The notes under the pieces were generated by a model. The model did no database searches and was not told the DNA's origin. It saw only the letters and a program-made list of their open reading frames with translations. From Bacteroidia bacterium (lineage in GTDB: Bacteria; Bacteroidota; Bacteroidia; JADZBD01): 57,919 bases of DNA. Position 1 is the stretch's first letter; every line of letters begins with the position of its first letter. Where the stretch lies: contig JADZBD010000021.1 in the NCBI GenBank assembly GCA_020852255.1, forward strand, positions 1-57,919. The letters run 5' to 3'. A program made the translations under genes and the position numbers. Of this stretch, positions 1 to 8,860 are shown piece by piece.

Positions 1-77
1 ATTTAGGCGCATTTCGAACCGTAAAAATAAATTCGGTAATTGCTGAAATCGCTCGATTATCAGGCAGTTTTGGGGAA

Positions 78-122
78 GAAGAAAAGGGACTTCCCCCTTT
101 TTTAAGTTGGAAGTCCCTTTTT
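78..122 (-). terminator. Intrinsic terminator after tRNA-Ser
   Basis: A 13-bp inverted repeat (82-94 pairing with 109-121) lies directly downstream of the minus-strand tRNA. On that strand it is followed by a T-rich run (TTTTCTTCTT). Placement and T-tract fit a Rho-independent terminator. The bases left of it (1-77) hold no feature I can support. Confidence 0.8.
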
Positions 123-123
123 G

Positions 124-208
124 CGGAGAGGGTGGGATTCGAACCCACGTTACCTTGCGGTAAACACGCTTTCCAAGCGTGCTCGATCGGCCACTCTGAC
201 ACCTCTCC
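124..208 (-). tRNA. tRNA-Ser(GGA)
   Basis: The reverse complement folds as a class II tRNA: a 7-bp acceptor stem GGAGAGG/CCTCTCC, a D arm, an anticodon loop CTTGGAAAG giving anticodon GGA (serine, UCC/UCU codons), a long variable arm typical of tRNA-Ser, and a T arm with loop TTCGAAT. CCA is not encoded. The only downstream element is the terminator, so it looks monocistronic. Confidence 0.95.
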
Positions 209-333
209 GTATTTTCTTTCAGGCAAAAAAGGAAGGCGAAATTACTCATTTTAGGGAAATTTCACGAGTTTCTAATCCCTTAATAATGAGCAGAGAGGAG
301 GGAGTTTCTTAAGGACTTGGACATAAAAGAACC

Positions 334-362
334 TTGATTATCAAATTATTCCATTACCTTTG
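334..362 (+). promoter_or_regulatory. Bacteroidota promoter of the DEAD-box helicase gene
   Basis: A -33 type TTG (334-336) is followed, after 18 bp, by TACCTTTG (355-362), a perfect match to the Bacteroidota -7 element TAnnTTTG. Transcription would begin near 367 and give a leader of about 150 nt before the helicase ATG at 519. Confidence 0.75.
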
Positions 363-518
363 CAGCGCTTCTCCGGAATAGCTGGGTTCATGCACACGCA
401 ACCCGGTATGGGTGATACCTCCCTTCGATTAAAACCTCCAAGGCAGTTTCCTGAAAAGTAAAAAGAGTCCGCTCCTTTTGAGCGGTTATCAATATTTATT
501 TAAATAACTAAACCGATT
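363..518 (+). other. Long structured 5' leader of the helicase mRNA
   Basis: No ORF of note lies here. Three hairpins can be seen: GGGTT/AACCC (384-388 with 400-404), GGTAT/ATACC (405-409 with 415-419) and CCGCTC/GAGCGG (469-474 with 480-485). The last is followed by a U/A-rich stretch up to the start codon. Leaders of RNA-helicase genes are often autoregulatory or temperature-responsive in other bacteria. That role is inferred here, and no known riboswitch class was recognised. The stretch 209-333 upstream holds nothing I can name. Confidence 0.4.
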
Positions 519-1652
519 ATGAATTTTAATGAACTGAATCTGCATCCCGTTATCCTGAAGAACCTGGAGCGGGAAAAGTACACACAACCAACACCCATCC
601 AGGAAAGGGCTATTCCACTCCTTCTGCAAAAGCGCGATCTGTTCGGATGTGCGCAAACAGGTACCGGAAAAACAGCGGCCTTCGCCCTTCCTATTCTTCA
701 GCATCTGAACGAACATCCGGCTCCGGGCGGACCTCGTCCCATCCGCGCACTTATCCTGGCCCCAACCAGGGAACTGGCTTCACAAATTCATGAGAGCTTC
801 GTAGTGTATGGAAAAGATCTTCCTGTCCGTCATACGGTCATCTTTGGCGGGGTCGGACAAAATCCGCAAGTGGATAAAATCCGTAAAGGTGTGGATGTAC
901 TCATTGCTACTCCAGGCCGCCTGCTCGACCTGATCGGACAGGGTTTTATCAAGCTGCATAAAGTGGAGCATTTTGTTCTGGATGAAGCGGATCGTATGCT
1001 GGATATGGGTTTTATCAAAGATATTCGCCGTATTGTATCCCTGCTTCCCCATCGCAGAAATTCACTCATGTTCAGCGCTACGCTCCCCGAAGAGGTGAAA
1101 CACCTCGTGAAGGAGATCCTGCGTACGCCTGAATTTATAAGCGTAACCCCCGTGTCTTCCTCCGCTTCACAGATTGACCAGCTCGTATATCATGTGGAAA
1201 AGGATAAAAAACGGGAACTGCTGCAGCATCTCTTCCGGAACATGGACATTGAACATGCGCTGGTGTTTACACGTACCAAAAGAGGTGCTGACCGGGTTTC
1301 CAAATTCCTGAACCGCGAAGGGATTCGTGCGGAAGCAATTCATGGCGACAAATCTCAAAGCGCACGTGAGCGGGCCCTGAAAGTATTCAAGGACCGCAAG
1401 ATCCGTGTTCTCGTTGCAACGGATATTGCTTCGCGCGGTATTGATGTGGATCAGCTGAGTCATGTAATCAACTTCGAACTTCCGGAGCAGGCAGAAACCT
1501 ATGTGCATCGGATCGGCCGAACCGGCAGGGCCGGTGCTTCCGGTCAGGCCATCTCTCTTTGTTCTTCCGAGGAAAAAGACCTGCTGAAAGACATCCATAA
1601 GCTGATCAAGAAGCAGCTGAACGTTGTAAGCGAACATCCGTTCCGGAAATAA
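519..1652 (+). CDS. DEAD-box ATP-dependent RNA helicase (RhlE type)
   Basis: ATP-dependent RNA unwinding and remodelling protein of the cytoplasm, 377 aa. All core motifs are visible in order: Q motif (residues about 3-35, with PTPIQ), Walker A AQTGTGKT (45-52), PTRELA (82-87), TPGR (131-134), DEAD (155-158), SAT (186-188) and HRIGRTGRAG (330-339). The protein stops soon after the helicase core, without the long basic tail of many RhlE proteins, so it is a minimal two-RecA-domain enzyme. RhlE-type helicases act in ribosome assembly, RNA decay or cold adaptation; which applies here cannot be read from sequence. It is preceded by a 150-nt structured leader and followed after 24 bp by the desaturase gene. 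A helicase plus desaturase pair would suit a cold-response unit, but that is inference. Confidence 0.95.
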   Translation: MNFNELNLHPVILKNLEREKYTQPTPIQERAIPLLLQKRDLFGCAQTGTGKTAAFALPILQHLNEHPAPGGPRPIRALILAPTRELASQIHESFVVYGKDLPVRHTVIFGGVGQNPQVDKIRKGVDVLIATPGRLLDLIGQGFIKLHKVEHFVLDEADRMLDMGFIKDIRRIVSLLPHRRNSLMFSATLPEEVKHLVKEILRTPEFISVTPVSSSASQIDQLVYHVEKDKKRELLQHLFRNMDIEHALVFTRTKRGADRVSKFLNREGIRAEAIHGDKSQSARERALKVFKDRKIRVLVATDIASRGIDVDQLSHVINFELPEQAETYVHRIGRTGRAGASGQAISLCSSEEKDLLKDIHKLIKKQLNVVSEHPFRK

Positions 1653-1676
1653 TCGAACTGAAGTAGCGGTTAACGT

Positions 1677-2747
1677 ATGGAGAACAGAAGCACTTTTTCC
1701 CAAAATCGACCGGAATTCTCAAGGGAACTGCGACGACGGGTAGATGATTATTTCCGCCGAAATAACATCACCCCTTTCGGAAACTGGAAAATTCATGTGA
1801 AGGCAGGAGTGCTTCTCTGTTCGGCTCTGGTCATTTATCTTTTTCTCATTTTTGATGTACTGCCCTTGTGGGGAGCGCTCGTGGGTACGGTGCTGCTGGG
1901 ATGTACGTTCGCCTCTATTGGATTTAATCTGATGCATGAGGGAGCGCACGGAAGCTATAGTAAATACAAATGGCTGAACGAGTTTATGGCTTTTACACTC
2001 AATGTAATGGGAGGAAACGCAGCTATCTGGAAGCAGAAACACAATAACGCTCACCATACTTATACTAATGTGCAGGGGCACGACAGTGATATTGACATTG
2101 AACCCTGGATCAGATCAAACAAGGGTCAGAAACGCAGGTGGTATCACAGGTATCAGCATATTTACGGACTCTTCCTGTATTCGTTCACCTACCTCGTATG
2201 GGTGTTCCGGCAGGATTTTTCAAAATATTTTACCGGGAAAATTGCGGAAGCTTATTCCATGAGAAAATTACCGCCGGGTGAGCATCTTGTCTTCTGGTTG
2301 AGCAAATTGCTGCATTTTATGATCATTCTGGTGATCCCCATTTTAATGCTCGGCTGGAAAGAAACGCTGATCGGATACATCATCTTCTCACTCAGCGTAG
2401 GTTTTGTGCTGGGTATCGTTTTCCAGCTGGCACACCTGGTGGAGGAAACGGAATTTCCCGTAGCTGATGCGCAGGGTGAGATAAGCAATGAATGGACCAT
2501 TCACCAGCTGGAGACCACTTCCAATTTTTCTACGCGCTCTAAACTGATGTCGTGTTTGCTCGGGGGATTAAATTTCCAGGTAGAACACCATCTCTTTCCG
2601 AAAATCTCGCATGTTCATTATCCTGCCGTAAGCAGACTGGTGAAGGAGGTATGCATGGAATATAATGTGAGATATAATGAACAGCCTACCTTGTACTCTG
2701 CCCTTCGTTCTCACCTGAGGTATCTCCGGTCAGTCGGAAACGGGTAA
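1677..2747 (+). CDS. Membrane fatty acid desaturase
   Basis: Di-iron acyl-lipid or acyl-CoA desaturase of the inner membrane, 356 aa, which introduces a double bond into fatty acyl chains. The three histidine clusters are HEGAH (87-91), HNNAHH (122-127) and QVEHH (301-305). The Gln in the third box is typical of the front-end/linoleoyl-CoA desaturase-like branch. No N-terminal cytochrome b5 domain is present. Hydrophobic segments lie around 42-80, 160-178 and 208-255. The gene starts 24 bp after the helicase stop, probably in the same transcript. Its 3' end overlaps the convergent CPBP protease gene by 18 bp. Regiospecificity cannot be assigned from sequence. Confidence 0.92.
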   Translation: MENRSTFSQNRPEFSRELRRRVDDYFRRNNITPFGNWKIHVKAGVLLCSALVIYLFLIFDVLPLWGALVGTVLLGCTFASIGFNLMHEGAHGSYSKYKWLNEFMAFTLNVMGGNAAIWKQKHNNAHHTYTNVQGHDSDIDIEPWIRSNKGQKRRWYHRYQHIYGLFLYSFTYLVWVFRQDFSKYFTGKIAEAYSMRKLPPGEHLVFWLSKLLHFMIILVIPILMLGWKETLIGYIIFSLSVGFVLGIVFQLAHLVEETEFPVADAQGEISNEWTIHQLETTSNFSTRSKLMSCLLGGLNFQVEHHLFPKISHVHYPAVSRLVKEVCMEYNVRYNEQPTLYSALRSHLRYLRSVGNG

Positions 2748-3662
2748 GGGTGGTTTTTTCCGAAGCAGCATAAGACAGGCAAGCATTACCAGTGTCCCGC
2801 CCAGCAGTCCCAGCCAGTCGCTTCCCGAACTGCCGTAATGCTCAATCTCCTCACCGAGTGTTCCCTTTTGAATCAGGTAATTGACAAGTACTCCCGTTCC
2901 GTTATTGACAAAATGCGCGAGGATAGGCGCCCATAGCGAACCGGTCCAGTAAAACATGTATCCCATCAGGGCTCCCAGCAGCAGCCTCGGAACCAGTCCC
3001 AGAAACTGGAAATGAAGAACTGAAAACAATAAAGCGGTCAGCCAGATGGCCCAGTGAATATTTTTTGTCCAGCGAGCAAGTATGGGCTGCACACTTCCCC
3101 TGAAAAAGATTTCTTCTGCCACTGCCGCGGTAACCGCTACCACCCCCATATTGATGAACAGATCACCCGGACCATCGCTGCGCAGAAAAGCACGTGTCAG
3201 GTTCTCGGCGTCTTTCTCCATCTTCAGCAGAATTTCCGGAAGCGGAAGCATGGCATTGAGCTCCGCCACAAAGGCAACCAGGGGCATGGTAGCAAGAACG
3301 CAAACTGCAATGATAAGTACAGTGGCAGGCGGGAACGCCCGGTTCAGCAGAAGTGAGGGCAGTACCGGTTCCCGCATGATGAGCTTATACACCACTGCGG
3401 GTACCAAAAAAGTGATGATGGCAGCAAGAAACTGTCCTGCCTTAAGATACCCGATGGTTTTTGGATCACCCGCTCCTGAAAACGCTTCCGGATCAATTAC
3501 ATTTAATCCCGCCCCGGCAATAAGCAACACCGCAACGGTGATCTGTGAAATCAGGTATCCTCCGCCAAAAAGCCCCATCAGGATGCCGAAACGGCTCACC
3601 GGGTCCTGATTCTTCCGCTGAAGAGGGGTTTGGCCGTCAATAAGCGTTTGTTCCTGATCCAT
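2730..3662 (-). CDS. CPBP family intramembrane glutamic endopeptidase
   Basis: Polytopic membrane protein of 310 aa, CAAX-protease/bacteriocin-processing (Abi) family. Family motifs are EEIFFRG (Glu183, Glu184, Arg188), a His in FSVLHFQF (His217), and HFVNN (His250, Asn254), the expected active-site set. Hydrophobic segments occur around 27-50, 75-93, 112-132, 170-182, 205-240 and 284-300. The open frame extends further upstream to 3872, but that part lies antisense to dusB and is low in hydrophobicity. The ATG at 3660-3662, between the divergent genes, is the sensible start. Substrate unknown; relatives include prenyl-protein, toxin-maturation and anti-sigma processing proteases. Confidence 0.88.
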   Translation of the reverse strand: MDQEQTLIDGQTPLQRKNQDPVSRFGILMGLFGGGYLISQITVAVLLIAGAGLNVIDPEAFSGAGDPKTIGYLKAGQFLAAIITFLVPAVVYKLIMREPVLPSLLLNRAFPPATVLIIAVCVLATMPLVAFVAELNAMLPLPEILLKMEKDAENLTRAFLRSDGPGDLFINMGVVAVTAAVAEEIFFRGSVQPILARWTKNIHWAIWLTALLFSVLHFQFLGLVPRLLLGALMGYMFYWTGSLWAPILAHFVNNGTGVLVNYLIQKGTLGEEIEHYGSSGSDWLGLLGGTLVMLACLMLLRKKPPLPVSD

Positions 3663-3677
3663 TTGCTTCGTATTTGG

Positions 3678-3685
3678 TAATTTTG
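3678..3685 (+). promoter_or_regulatory. -7 element upstream of dusB
   Basis: TAATTTTG matches TAnnTTTG exactly and ends 11 nt before the dusB ATG at 3697. No convincing -33 TTG at the usual distance was found. It sits in the 34-bp gap between dusB and the divergent CPBP gene. Confidence 0.5.
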
Positions 3686-3696
3686 TACTGATTCGG

Positions 3697-4671
3697 ATGG
3701 TTAAGATAGGAAAAATTGATCTTGGTGCTTTTCCGCTGCTGCTGGCGCCCATGGAGGATGTGAGTGATCCGCCGTTCCGGCATGTTTGCAAGCAAAACGG
3801 GGCTGATCTTATGTACACCGAATTTATTCCCGCCGCCGGACTCATCCGTGATGCCCGTAAGAGCCTTATCAAACTGGAGTTGGAAGAAGCGGAACGTCCT
3901 GTGGGTATTCAACTCTACGGTTCCGAGATTCATGAAATGGAACGTGCCGCCCGCATTGCACAGGAAGCCGGCCCGGATCTCATTGATATCAATTACGGAT
4001 GCCCGGTAAAAAAAGTGGCCTGCAAAGGTGCGGGGGCAGGATTGTTGCAGGATATTCCCAAAATGGTGAAAATGACTGAGGCCATTGTCCGGATCACCGA
4101 CCTGCCGGTGACTGTAAAAACCAGATTGGGGTGGGACATGAGCACGCTGAATGTGGTTGAAGTGGCAGAACGTCTTCAGGATGCGGGGATCGCCGCCATT
4201 ACCATTCACGGAAGAACACGGGCTCAGTTATACAAAGGCGCAGCCGACTGGGCGCTGATCGGCGAGGTGAAGAATAATCCGAGAATGCGTATTCCTGTAT
4301 TCGGGAACGGAGATGTGGACTCTCCTCAGAGAGCACTGGAAATGAAGAGCCGGTACGGTGTGGATGGTGTAATGATCGGAAGAGCATCTATAGGTTATCC
4401 CTGGATTTTTTCGGAGATCAAACATTTTCTCAAAACAGGCGAATTGCTTCCGCCGCCTTCGCCCTCGCTGCGTACGGATGTGTGCATCGCTCATCTTAAA
4501 CGGTCCTGCGAGTGGAAGGGTGAGGTACTGGGCGTACTCGAAATGCGCCGGCATTATGCGAACTATTTCAAAGGCCTGCCCAACGGCCGCGACCTGCGCA
4601 ATCGCCTGGTGCACGCAGTTTCCATGGAGGATATCATCGGCATTCTCACGGACTGGAAGACGGCCGCCTGA
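3697..4671 (+). CDS. dusB: tRNA-dihydrouridine synthase, DusB type
   Basis: FMN- and NADPH-dependent enzyme reducing uridines in the tRNA D-loop to dihydrouridine; cytoplasmic, 324 aa. Visible family features are APMEDVSD near the N-terminus (residues 17-24, FMN site), INYGCPVKK with the catalytic Cys102, VKTRLGW (140-146), TIHGRTR, and FGNGDV and MIGRASIGYPW (phosphate-binding loops of the TIM barrel). The C-terminal half is the helical tRNA-binding domain. Length is normal for the family. It is transcribed alone, divergently from the CPBP protease, and converges on the SET-domain gene two bases past its stop. Confidence 0.93.
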   Translation: MVKIGKIDLGAFPLLLAPMEDVSDPPFRHVCKQNGADLMYTEFIPAAGLIRDARKSLIKLELEEAERPVGIQLYGSEIHEMERAARIAQEAGPDLIDINYGCPVKKVACKGAGAGLLQDIPKMVKMTEAIVRITDLPVTVKTRLGWDMSTLNVVEVAERLQDAGIAAITIHGRTRAQLYKGAADWALIGEVKNNPRMRIPVFGNGDVDSPQRALEMKSRYGVDGVMIGRASIGYPWIFSEIKHFLKTGELLPPPSPSLRTDVCIAHLKRSCEWKGEVLGVLEMRRHYANYFKGLPNGRDLRNRLVHAVSMEDIIGILTDWKTAA

Positions 4672-4673
4672 AA

Positions 4674-5060
4674 TCAGGACTCTTTCCAATAGTCGGCGCC
4701 ATAATCCACCAGAATTTCTGAGTTAGGAGAAATTTCGCGTACGGCTACAATATGAGGCACACCCTTAATGTTACGGTACACACAGTTGTTTTTCATTCCC
4801 TTTTTTTTGTTCGGACCATTCGCATCGTTGGCGTAGCGGGCCATTTCTTTTTTTGTGTGAGCGGCATCCACACAGTTTGAGTTGGAAACATAGTACAGGT
4901 AAGGGGCGTAATCAACATTTTTTCCGTAACGGCGGATAGCTCCCTTCCAGGTCATTTTCTCCCCTTTGTATTCCACAATGATGTCATTTCTGCGAATGCG
5001 GGAAGTGGTGAACAGACCCTTGCCTGCTCCGGGGATACGCGATTTTCGTACTACGAGCAT
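4674..5060 (-). CDS. SET domain-containing protein (putative protein lysine methyltransferase)
   Basis: Small protein of 128 aa made almost entirely of a SET fold. It begins with KSRIPGAGKGLFTT (the usual SET start, GxGxGLF-like), has ARYANDA at 74-80 in the place of the pseudoknot motif RFxNH, and ends with EILVDYGADYW (115-125), matching the E-L-x-x-D-Y-G closing motif with the catalytic-site Tyr. SET enzymes transfer methyl groups from SAM to lysines. Pre-SET and post-SET cysteines are absent, as in other bacterial versions. Substrate unknown. It lies 15 bp downstream of the TPR-PP2C phosphatase gene on the same strand and may be its last cistron. Confidence 0.85.
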   Translation of the reverse strand: MLVVRKSRIPGAGKGLFTTSRIRRNDIIVEYKGEKMTWKGAIRRYGKNVDYAPYLYYVSNSNCVDAAHTKKEMARYANDANGPNKKKGMKNNCVYRNIKGVPHIVAVREISPNSEILVDYGADYWKES

Positions 5061-5075
5061 AAAGCAGAGAGGGTT

Positions 5076-7049
5076 TTACTGAAGCCGGAATCCCATCACG
5101 AGCACATCATCTACCTGCTGGAGGTCTTTCTTCCAGTCGTTGAATGCGATATCGAGGCGCGTTTTCTGCTCCTGAAAACTTAGATCGTGAATGCGGAGAA
5201 GCAGATCCGCGAAGGGTTTGTACTTGAATTTTTTTCCTGAAGGACCTCCGAACTGGTCGGCATAGCCGTCGGAAAAGGCATACACACTGTCGCCGGGAAG
5301 GAGACGTACCTGTTGTGTACGGAAAGCCTGCATTTCGCCTGCATGTATTCCCACGGGCATTTTATCGCCCTTGAATTCTTCCAGTTTGCCATTCCGGATC
5401 AGCCATAGCGGATTATTGGCTGCCGCAAAGCTGAGTTGGTCGCGGTCCAGCACCATCAATACCATGTCCATTCCGTCCTTTTGTTCCTCCTTGCTGCCCT
5501 CCGGGTTCAGCGCAACAATCACCTCTTCACGCAATTTATTCAGAATCTTTCCAGGATCGTGCATTCCCCGGTTCACAACCAGTTCATTCAGCATGCTTAC
5601 ACCGATCATGCTCATGAATGCGCCCGGCACCCCATGCCCCGTACAATCGGCCACCGCAATGAAGAGTTTACCGAATTTTTCGGCAGCCCAGTAAAAATCA
5701 CCGCTAACAATGTCTCTCGGACGATTGAATATAAAATAATGAGGGATGTTTTTTTTCAATTCACCTTCGGAGTTCAGCAACGCCTTCTGAATGCGCTCGG
5801 CGTAATTGATGGAATCGGTGATCTCTTTATTTTTCTCCTCAATAACGTTCTTCTGAAAAAGGATTTCTTCGTTGAACCTGCTTAAACGGATATTACTTTC
5901 TTTTCGGTCACGTGAAATGCGGTAAACCATTATCAGAATTACCAGAGTGAGCAGTGCGCCGCCGGCTGCAGCCCAGGAAATGAACCGCTGACGCTTCATC
6001 TGTTCCTGAACCACTTCATCTTTGGCTTTCTGCATGATCTCCTGCTCGCGTTGTTTTTCAAGGAATTTATAGGTAAGTTCTGTTTCGGTGAGCTTTTCGG
6101 CATTGCCCTGTTCCGCTACGCTGTCAGAATAGATCTTGAAGAGCTCATAATGTTCCAGTGCCCGCCGGTGATCTCCTTTGATCTTGTACAGCGAGGAAAG
6201 TCCTTCATGTATTTCTATAAAGTCTTCCCAGGAATTCATTTCCTGTGCCAGCTGAAGAGCCGCGCGGAAACAATACTCGGAACTGTCCGTCTTCTTCTCT
6301 TTCAGGTATAACTCTCCCAGCGATGAAAGGCAGATCGTTTGCCCCTGGATATCGTTCAAGTTACGAAAACCTTTGATCGCCCTCCATTGGTAACTTTTTC
6401 CCAGCTCGTACTGACCCAGATCAATGTAAACGTTTCCGATGTTCCCCAGTGTGCCGGCATTATAATGCCCCGGGGAATTTTCTGTCATCTTGTATACCTC
6501 AAAATACAGAGAAAGCGCTTTCTCGAAATCCTTTTTGGTATAGTAATAATTCGCCTGGTAGGTTTTGATCGCGCCCATATAATCCTCCTTGCCTCTCTGA
6601 TGCGCTACACGCTCGGCTTCTTCAAAATACTGTATGGATTTTTCATTCTGCGGACTTTCCAGGAACACCGAACCGATCATGATCAGGCTTTGGATTTGTT
6701 CGTGGTGGTAACCCTTCATTTTTGCAATGGTCAGGCTGCGCTGAAGATGGTGCAGGGCGGCCGCCCGGTTTCCCAGCAGGTTAAAGCACCGGCCTATCCC
6801 GAAAGTAGCATTGCAGAATTCTTCCGATAAGGTATCCTTTCCCCATAACCGGATGGCCGAGGAATAATCCTCCATCGCTTCATCGTATTGCCCGATGAAC
6901 GTCAGCTGGTCTCCGCGGGTACAGTATAATCGTGCCTTTTTCATGCCGTCCTGCTCCGCGGCGATAAGCCGCGAGAGGCTGTCGGTCACGGGACTTGCGC
7001 CGAGGCAGGCTGAAAGGCAAAAAAGAAACAGGAAAAGGCGAATTTTCAT
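5076..7049 (-). CDS. TPR and SpoIIE/PP2C-type serine phosphatase, membrane bound
   Basis: 657 aa. N-terminal signal sequence (1-20), TPR-type helical repeats (about 35-310), one membrane span (about 356-377), a helical linker, and a C-terminal SpoIIE/PP2C phosphatase domain (about 435-655). Metal-binding acidic residues are visible in DIVSGDFYW (Asp451) and [11 protein letters not shown] (Asp468), and later in SDGYADQFGG. The topology puts the TPR sensor in the periplasm and the phosphatase in the cytoplasm. Such proteins dephosphorylate anti-anti-sigma (STAS) partners or other Ser/Thr phosphoproteins; no STAS or RsbW-like kinase is encoded in this window. The linker motif DSINYAERIQ (412-421) is shared with the two other phosphatases here. 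An alternative reading of the N-terminus is a lipoprotein (LSAC, Cys15). Confidence 0.9.
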   Translation of the reverse strand: MKIRLFLFLFCLSACLGASPVTDSLSRLIAAEQDGMKKARLYCTRGDQLTFIGQYDEAMEDYSSAIRLWGKDTLSEEFCNATFGIGRCFNLLGNRAAALHHLQRSLTIAKMKGYHHEQIQSLIMIGSVFLESPQNEKSIQYFEEAERVAHQRGKEDYMGAIKTYQANYYYTKKDFEKALSLYFEVYKMTENSPGHYNAGTLGNIGNVYIDLGQYELGKSYQWRAIKGFRNLNDIQGQTICLSSLGELYLKEKKTDSSEYCFRAALQLAQEMNSWEDFIEIHEGLSSLYKIKGDHRRALEHYELFKIYSDSVAEQGNAEKLTETELTYKFLEKQREQEIMQKAKDEVVQEQMKRQRFISWAAAGGALLTLVILIMVYRISRDRKESNIRLSRFNEEILFQKNVIEEKNKEITDSINYAERIQKALLNSEGELKKNIPHYFIFNRPRDIVSGDFYWAAEKFGKLFIAVADCTGHGVPGAFMSMIGVSMLNELVVNRGMHDPGKILNKLREEVIVALNPEGSKEEQKDGMDMVLMVLDRDQLSFAAANNPLWLIRNGKLEEFKGDKMPVGIHAGEMQAFRTQQVRLLPGDSVYAFSDGYADQFGGPSGKKFKYKPFADLLLRIHDLSFQEQKTRLDIAFNDWKKDLQQVDDVLVMGFRLQ

Positions 7050-7114
7050 TGGGAACGTGAAGTTACGTTTTTCCCGGGAGTCTGTGGTAGGAAATTACTA
7101 AATTCGTCCTCCTT

Positions 7115-8860
7115 ATGCACAGAACTCACCATTGCGGAGAACTGCGGATCAGCGATCTGGGAAAGAAGATCACGCTCGCCGGCTGGTTGTACCGTTCCCG
7201 CGATCTGGGCGGTATGACTTTTATTGACCTGCGCGACCGTTACGGAATAACACAGCTGGTGTTCAATATGGACAGCTCACGACCGCTTTGCGAAAAGGCA
7301 CGCGGACTGGGAAGAGAATTTGTCATTAAAGTAAACGGAATTGTAACGGAAAGAAGCAATAAAAACCCACGGATTCCTACCGGTGATATTGAAATCATTG
7401 TGGAATCACTGGAGGTGCTGAATGAAAGCAAAACGCCTCCTTTTACCATCGAGGATGATACCGATGGCGGAGATGATCTGCGCATGAAATACCGTTACCT
7501 CGACCTTCGGCGTGAGAGTGTAAGGAAGAATCTGGAACTGCGTGCAGCACTGGCTGCAGAAACACGGCACTACCTGAATAATCAGGGATTTCTGGAAGTA
7601 GAAACGCCGGTGCTTATCAAATCTACACCGGAGGGCGCAAGGGATTATGTGGTTCCATCGCGGGTGAATCCCGGACAGTTTTACGCTCTTCCGCAGTCAC
7701 CGCAAACTTTTAAACAGCTGCTCATGGTGAGCGGCTTTGATAAGTATTATCAGATCGTTAAATGTTTCCGGGATGAGGATTTACGCGCCGACCGCCAGCC
7801 GGAATTTACCCAGATAGACTGTGAGATGAGTTTCGTTGAGCAGGAGGATGTGCTGAATATGTTTGAAGGGCTCGTACGTCATTTATTTAAAAAGGTCAGG
7901 GGGGTAAACATCCCCGCCATGCCACGTATGACGTATGCTGAAGCAATGAGCAGGTATGGCAGCGATAAACCGGATATCCGGTTTGGAATGACCTTCGTGG
8001 ACATGAATGATAGTGTGAAAGGGAAAGGGTTTAAGGTGTTTGACAATGCCGAAGCAATCATTGGTATCAATGCATCCGGTTGTTCTGAATATACACGTAA
8101 ACAATTAGATGAACTTACTGAATGGGTGAAGCGCCCTCAAATTGGGATGAGCGGATTGATCTACCTCCGGTATGCTGCAGATGGTTCTTTGAAGTCTTCG
8201 GTAGACAAGTTTTTTCCCCCCGAAGAATTAAAGAAATGGGCCGAAGCCTTTTCGGCAAAACCCGGAGATCTCATCCTGGTCCTCGCAGGGGAACTTTCCA
8301 AAACCCGGAAGGCTTTATCTGAACTGAGATTGGAAATGGGCAACAGGCTGGGTTTACGCAAGAAGGATGAATTCTCCTGCCATTGGGTCATGGATTTTCC
8401 CTTACTGGAATACAATGATGAGAGTAAACGCTGGCATGCTATGCACCATCCATTTACTTCGCCAAAGCCTGAGGACATACACCTACTGAATTCTGATCCG
8501 GGAAATGTAAGGGCCAATGCTTACGATATGGTCATCAATGGGGTGGAAGTGGGAGGAGGTTCTATCCGGATCCATAACCGAGATCTGCAGCAAAAGATGT
8601 TTTCCGTGCTGGGATTCACCCCTGAACAGGCACAGGAACAATTCGGATTTCTTATGAGCGCCTTTGAATATGGAGCTCCTCCTCACGGCGGAATTGCCTT
8701 CGGCTTTGACCGCCTGTGTTCACTTTTTGGCGGAGCAGAAGGCATTCGCGACTTCATTGCATTCCCGAAAAATAATGCAGCACGGGATATGATGATCGAT
8801 GCGCCTTCGGCGATTGACACCAATCAATTAGATGAATTGGGCATTGCACTGAAGAAATGA
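7115..8860 (+). CDS. aspS: Aspartyl-tRNA synthetase
   Basis: Class II synthetase charging tRNA-Asp, 581 aa, the normal length for the bacterial type. An OB-fold anticodon-binding domain comes first (1-110), then the catalytic core with motif 2 ([18 protein letters not shown]), a bacterial GAD insertion in the middle, and motif 3 near the end (GIAFGFDRL). A promoter-like TAAATTCG (7099-7106) ends only 8 nt before the ATG, so the leader is very short. The stop codon overlaps the start of the next gene by 4 bp (ATGA), coupling it to a TPR-PP2C phosphatase. Confidence 0.97.
   Translation: MHRTHHCGELRISDLGKKITLAGWLYRSRDLGGMTFIDLRDRYGITQLVFNMDSSRPLCEKARGLGREFVIKVNGIVTERSNKNPRIPTGDIEIIVESLEVLNESKTPPFTIEDDTDGGDDLRMKYRYLDLRRESVRKNLELRAALAAETRHYLNNQGFLEVETPVLIKSTPEGARDYVVPSRVNPGQFYALPQSPQTFKQLLMVSGFDKYYQIVKCFRDEDLRADRQPEFTQIDCEMSFVEQEDVLNMFEGLVRHLFKKVRGVNIPAMPRMTYAEAMSRYGSDKPDIRFGMTFVDMNDSVKGKGFKVFDNAEAIIGINASGCSEYTRKQLDELTEWVKRPQIGMSGLIYLRYAADGSLKSSVDKFFPPEELKKWAEAFSAKPGDLILVLAGELSKTRKALSELRLEMGNRLGLRKKDEFSCHWVMDFPLLEYNDESKRWHAMHHPFTSPKPEDIHLLNSDPGNVRANAYDMVINGVEVGGGSIRIHNRDLQQKMFSVLGFTPEQAQEQFGFLMSAFEYGAPPHGGIAFGFDRLCSLFGGAEGIRDFIAFPKNNAARDMMIDAPSAIDTNQLDELGIALKK

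Noticed and set aside
3663-3872. Upstream extension of the CPBP protease
   Set aside because: It lies antisense within dusB and is not hydrophobic; the intergenic ATG at 3662 fits better.
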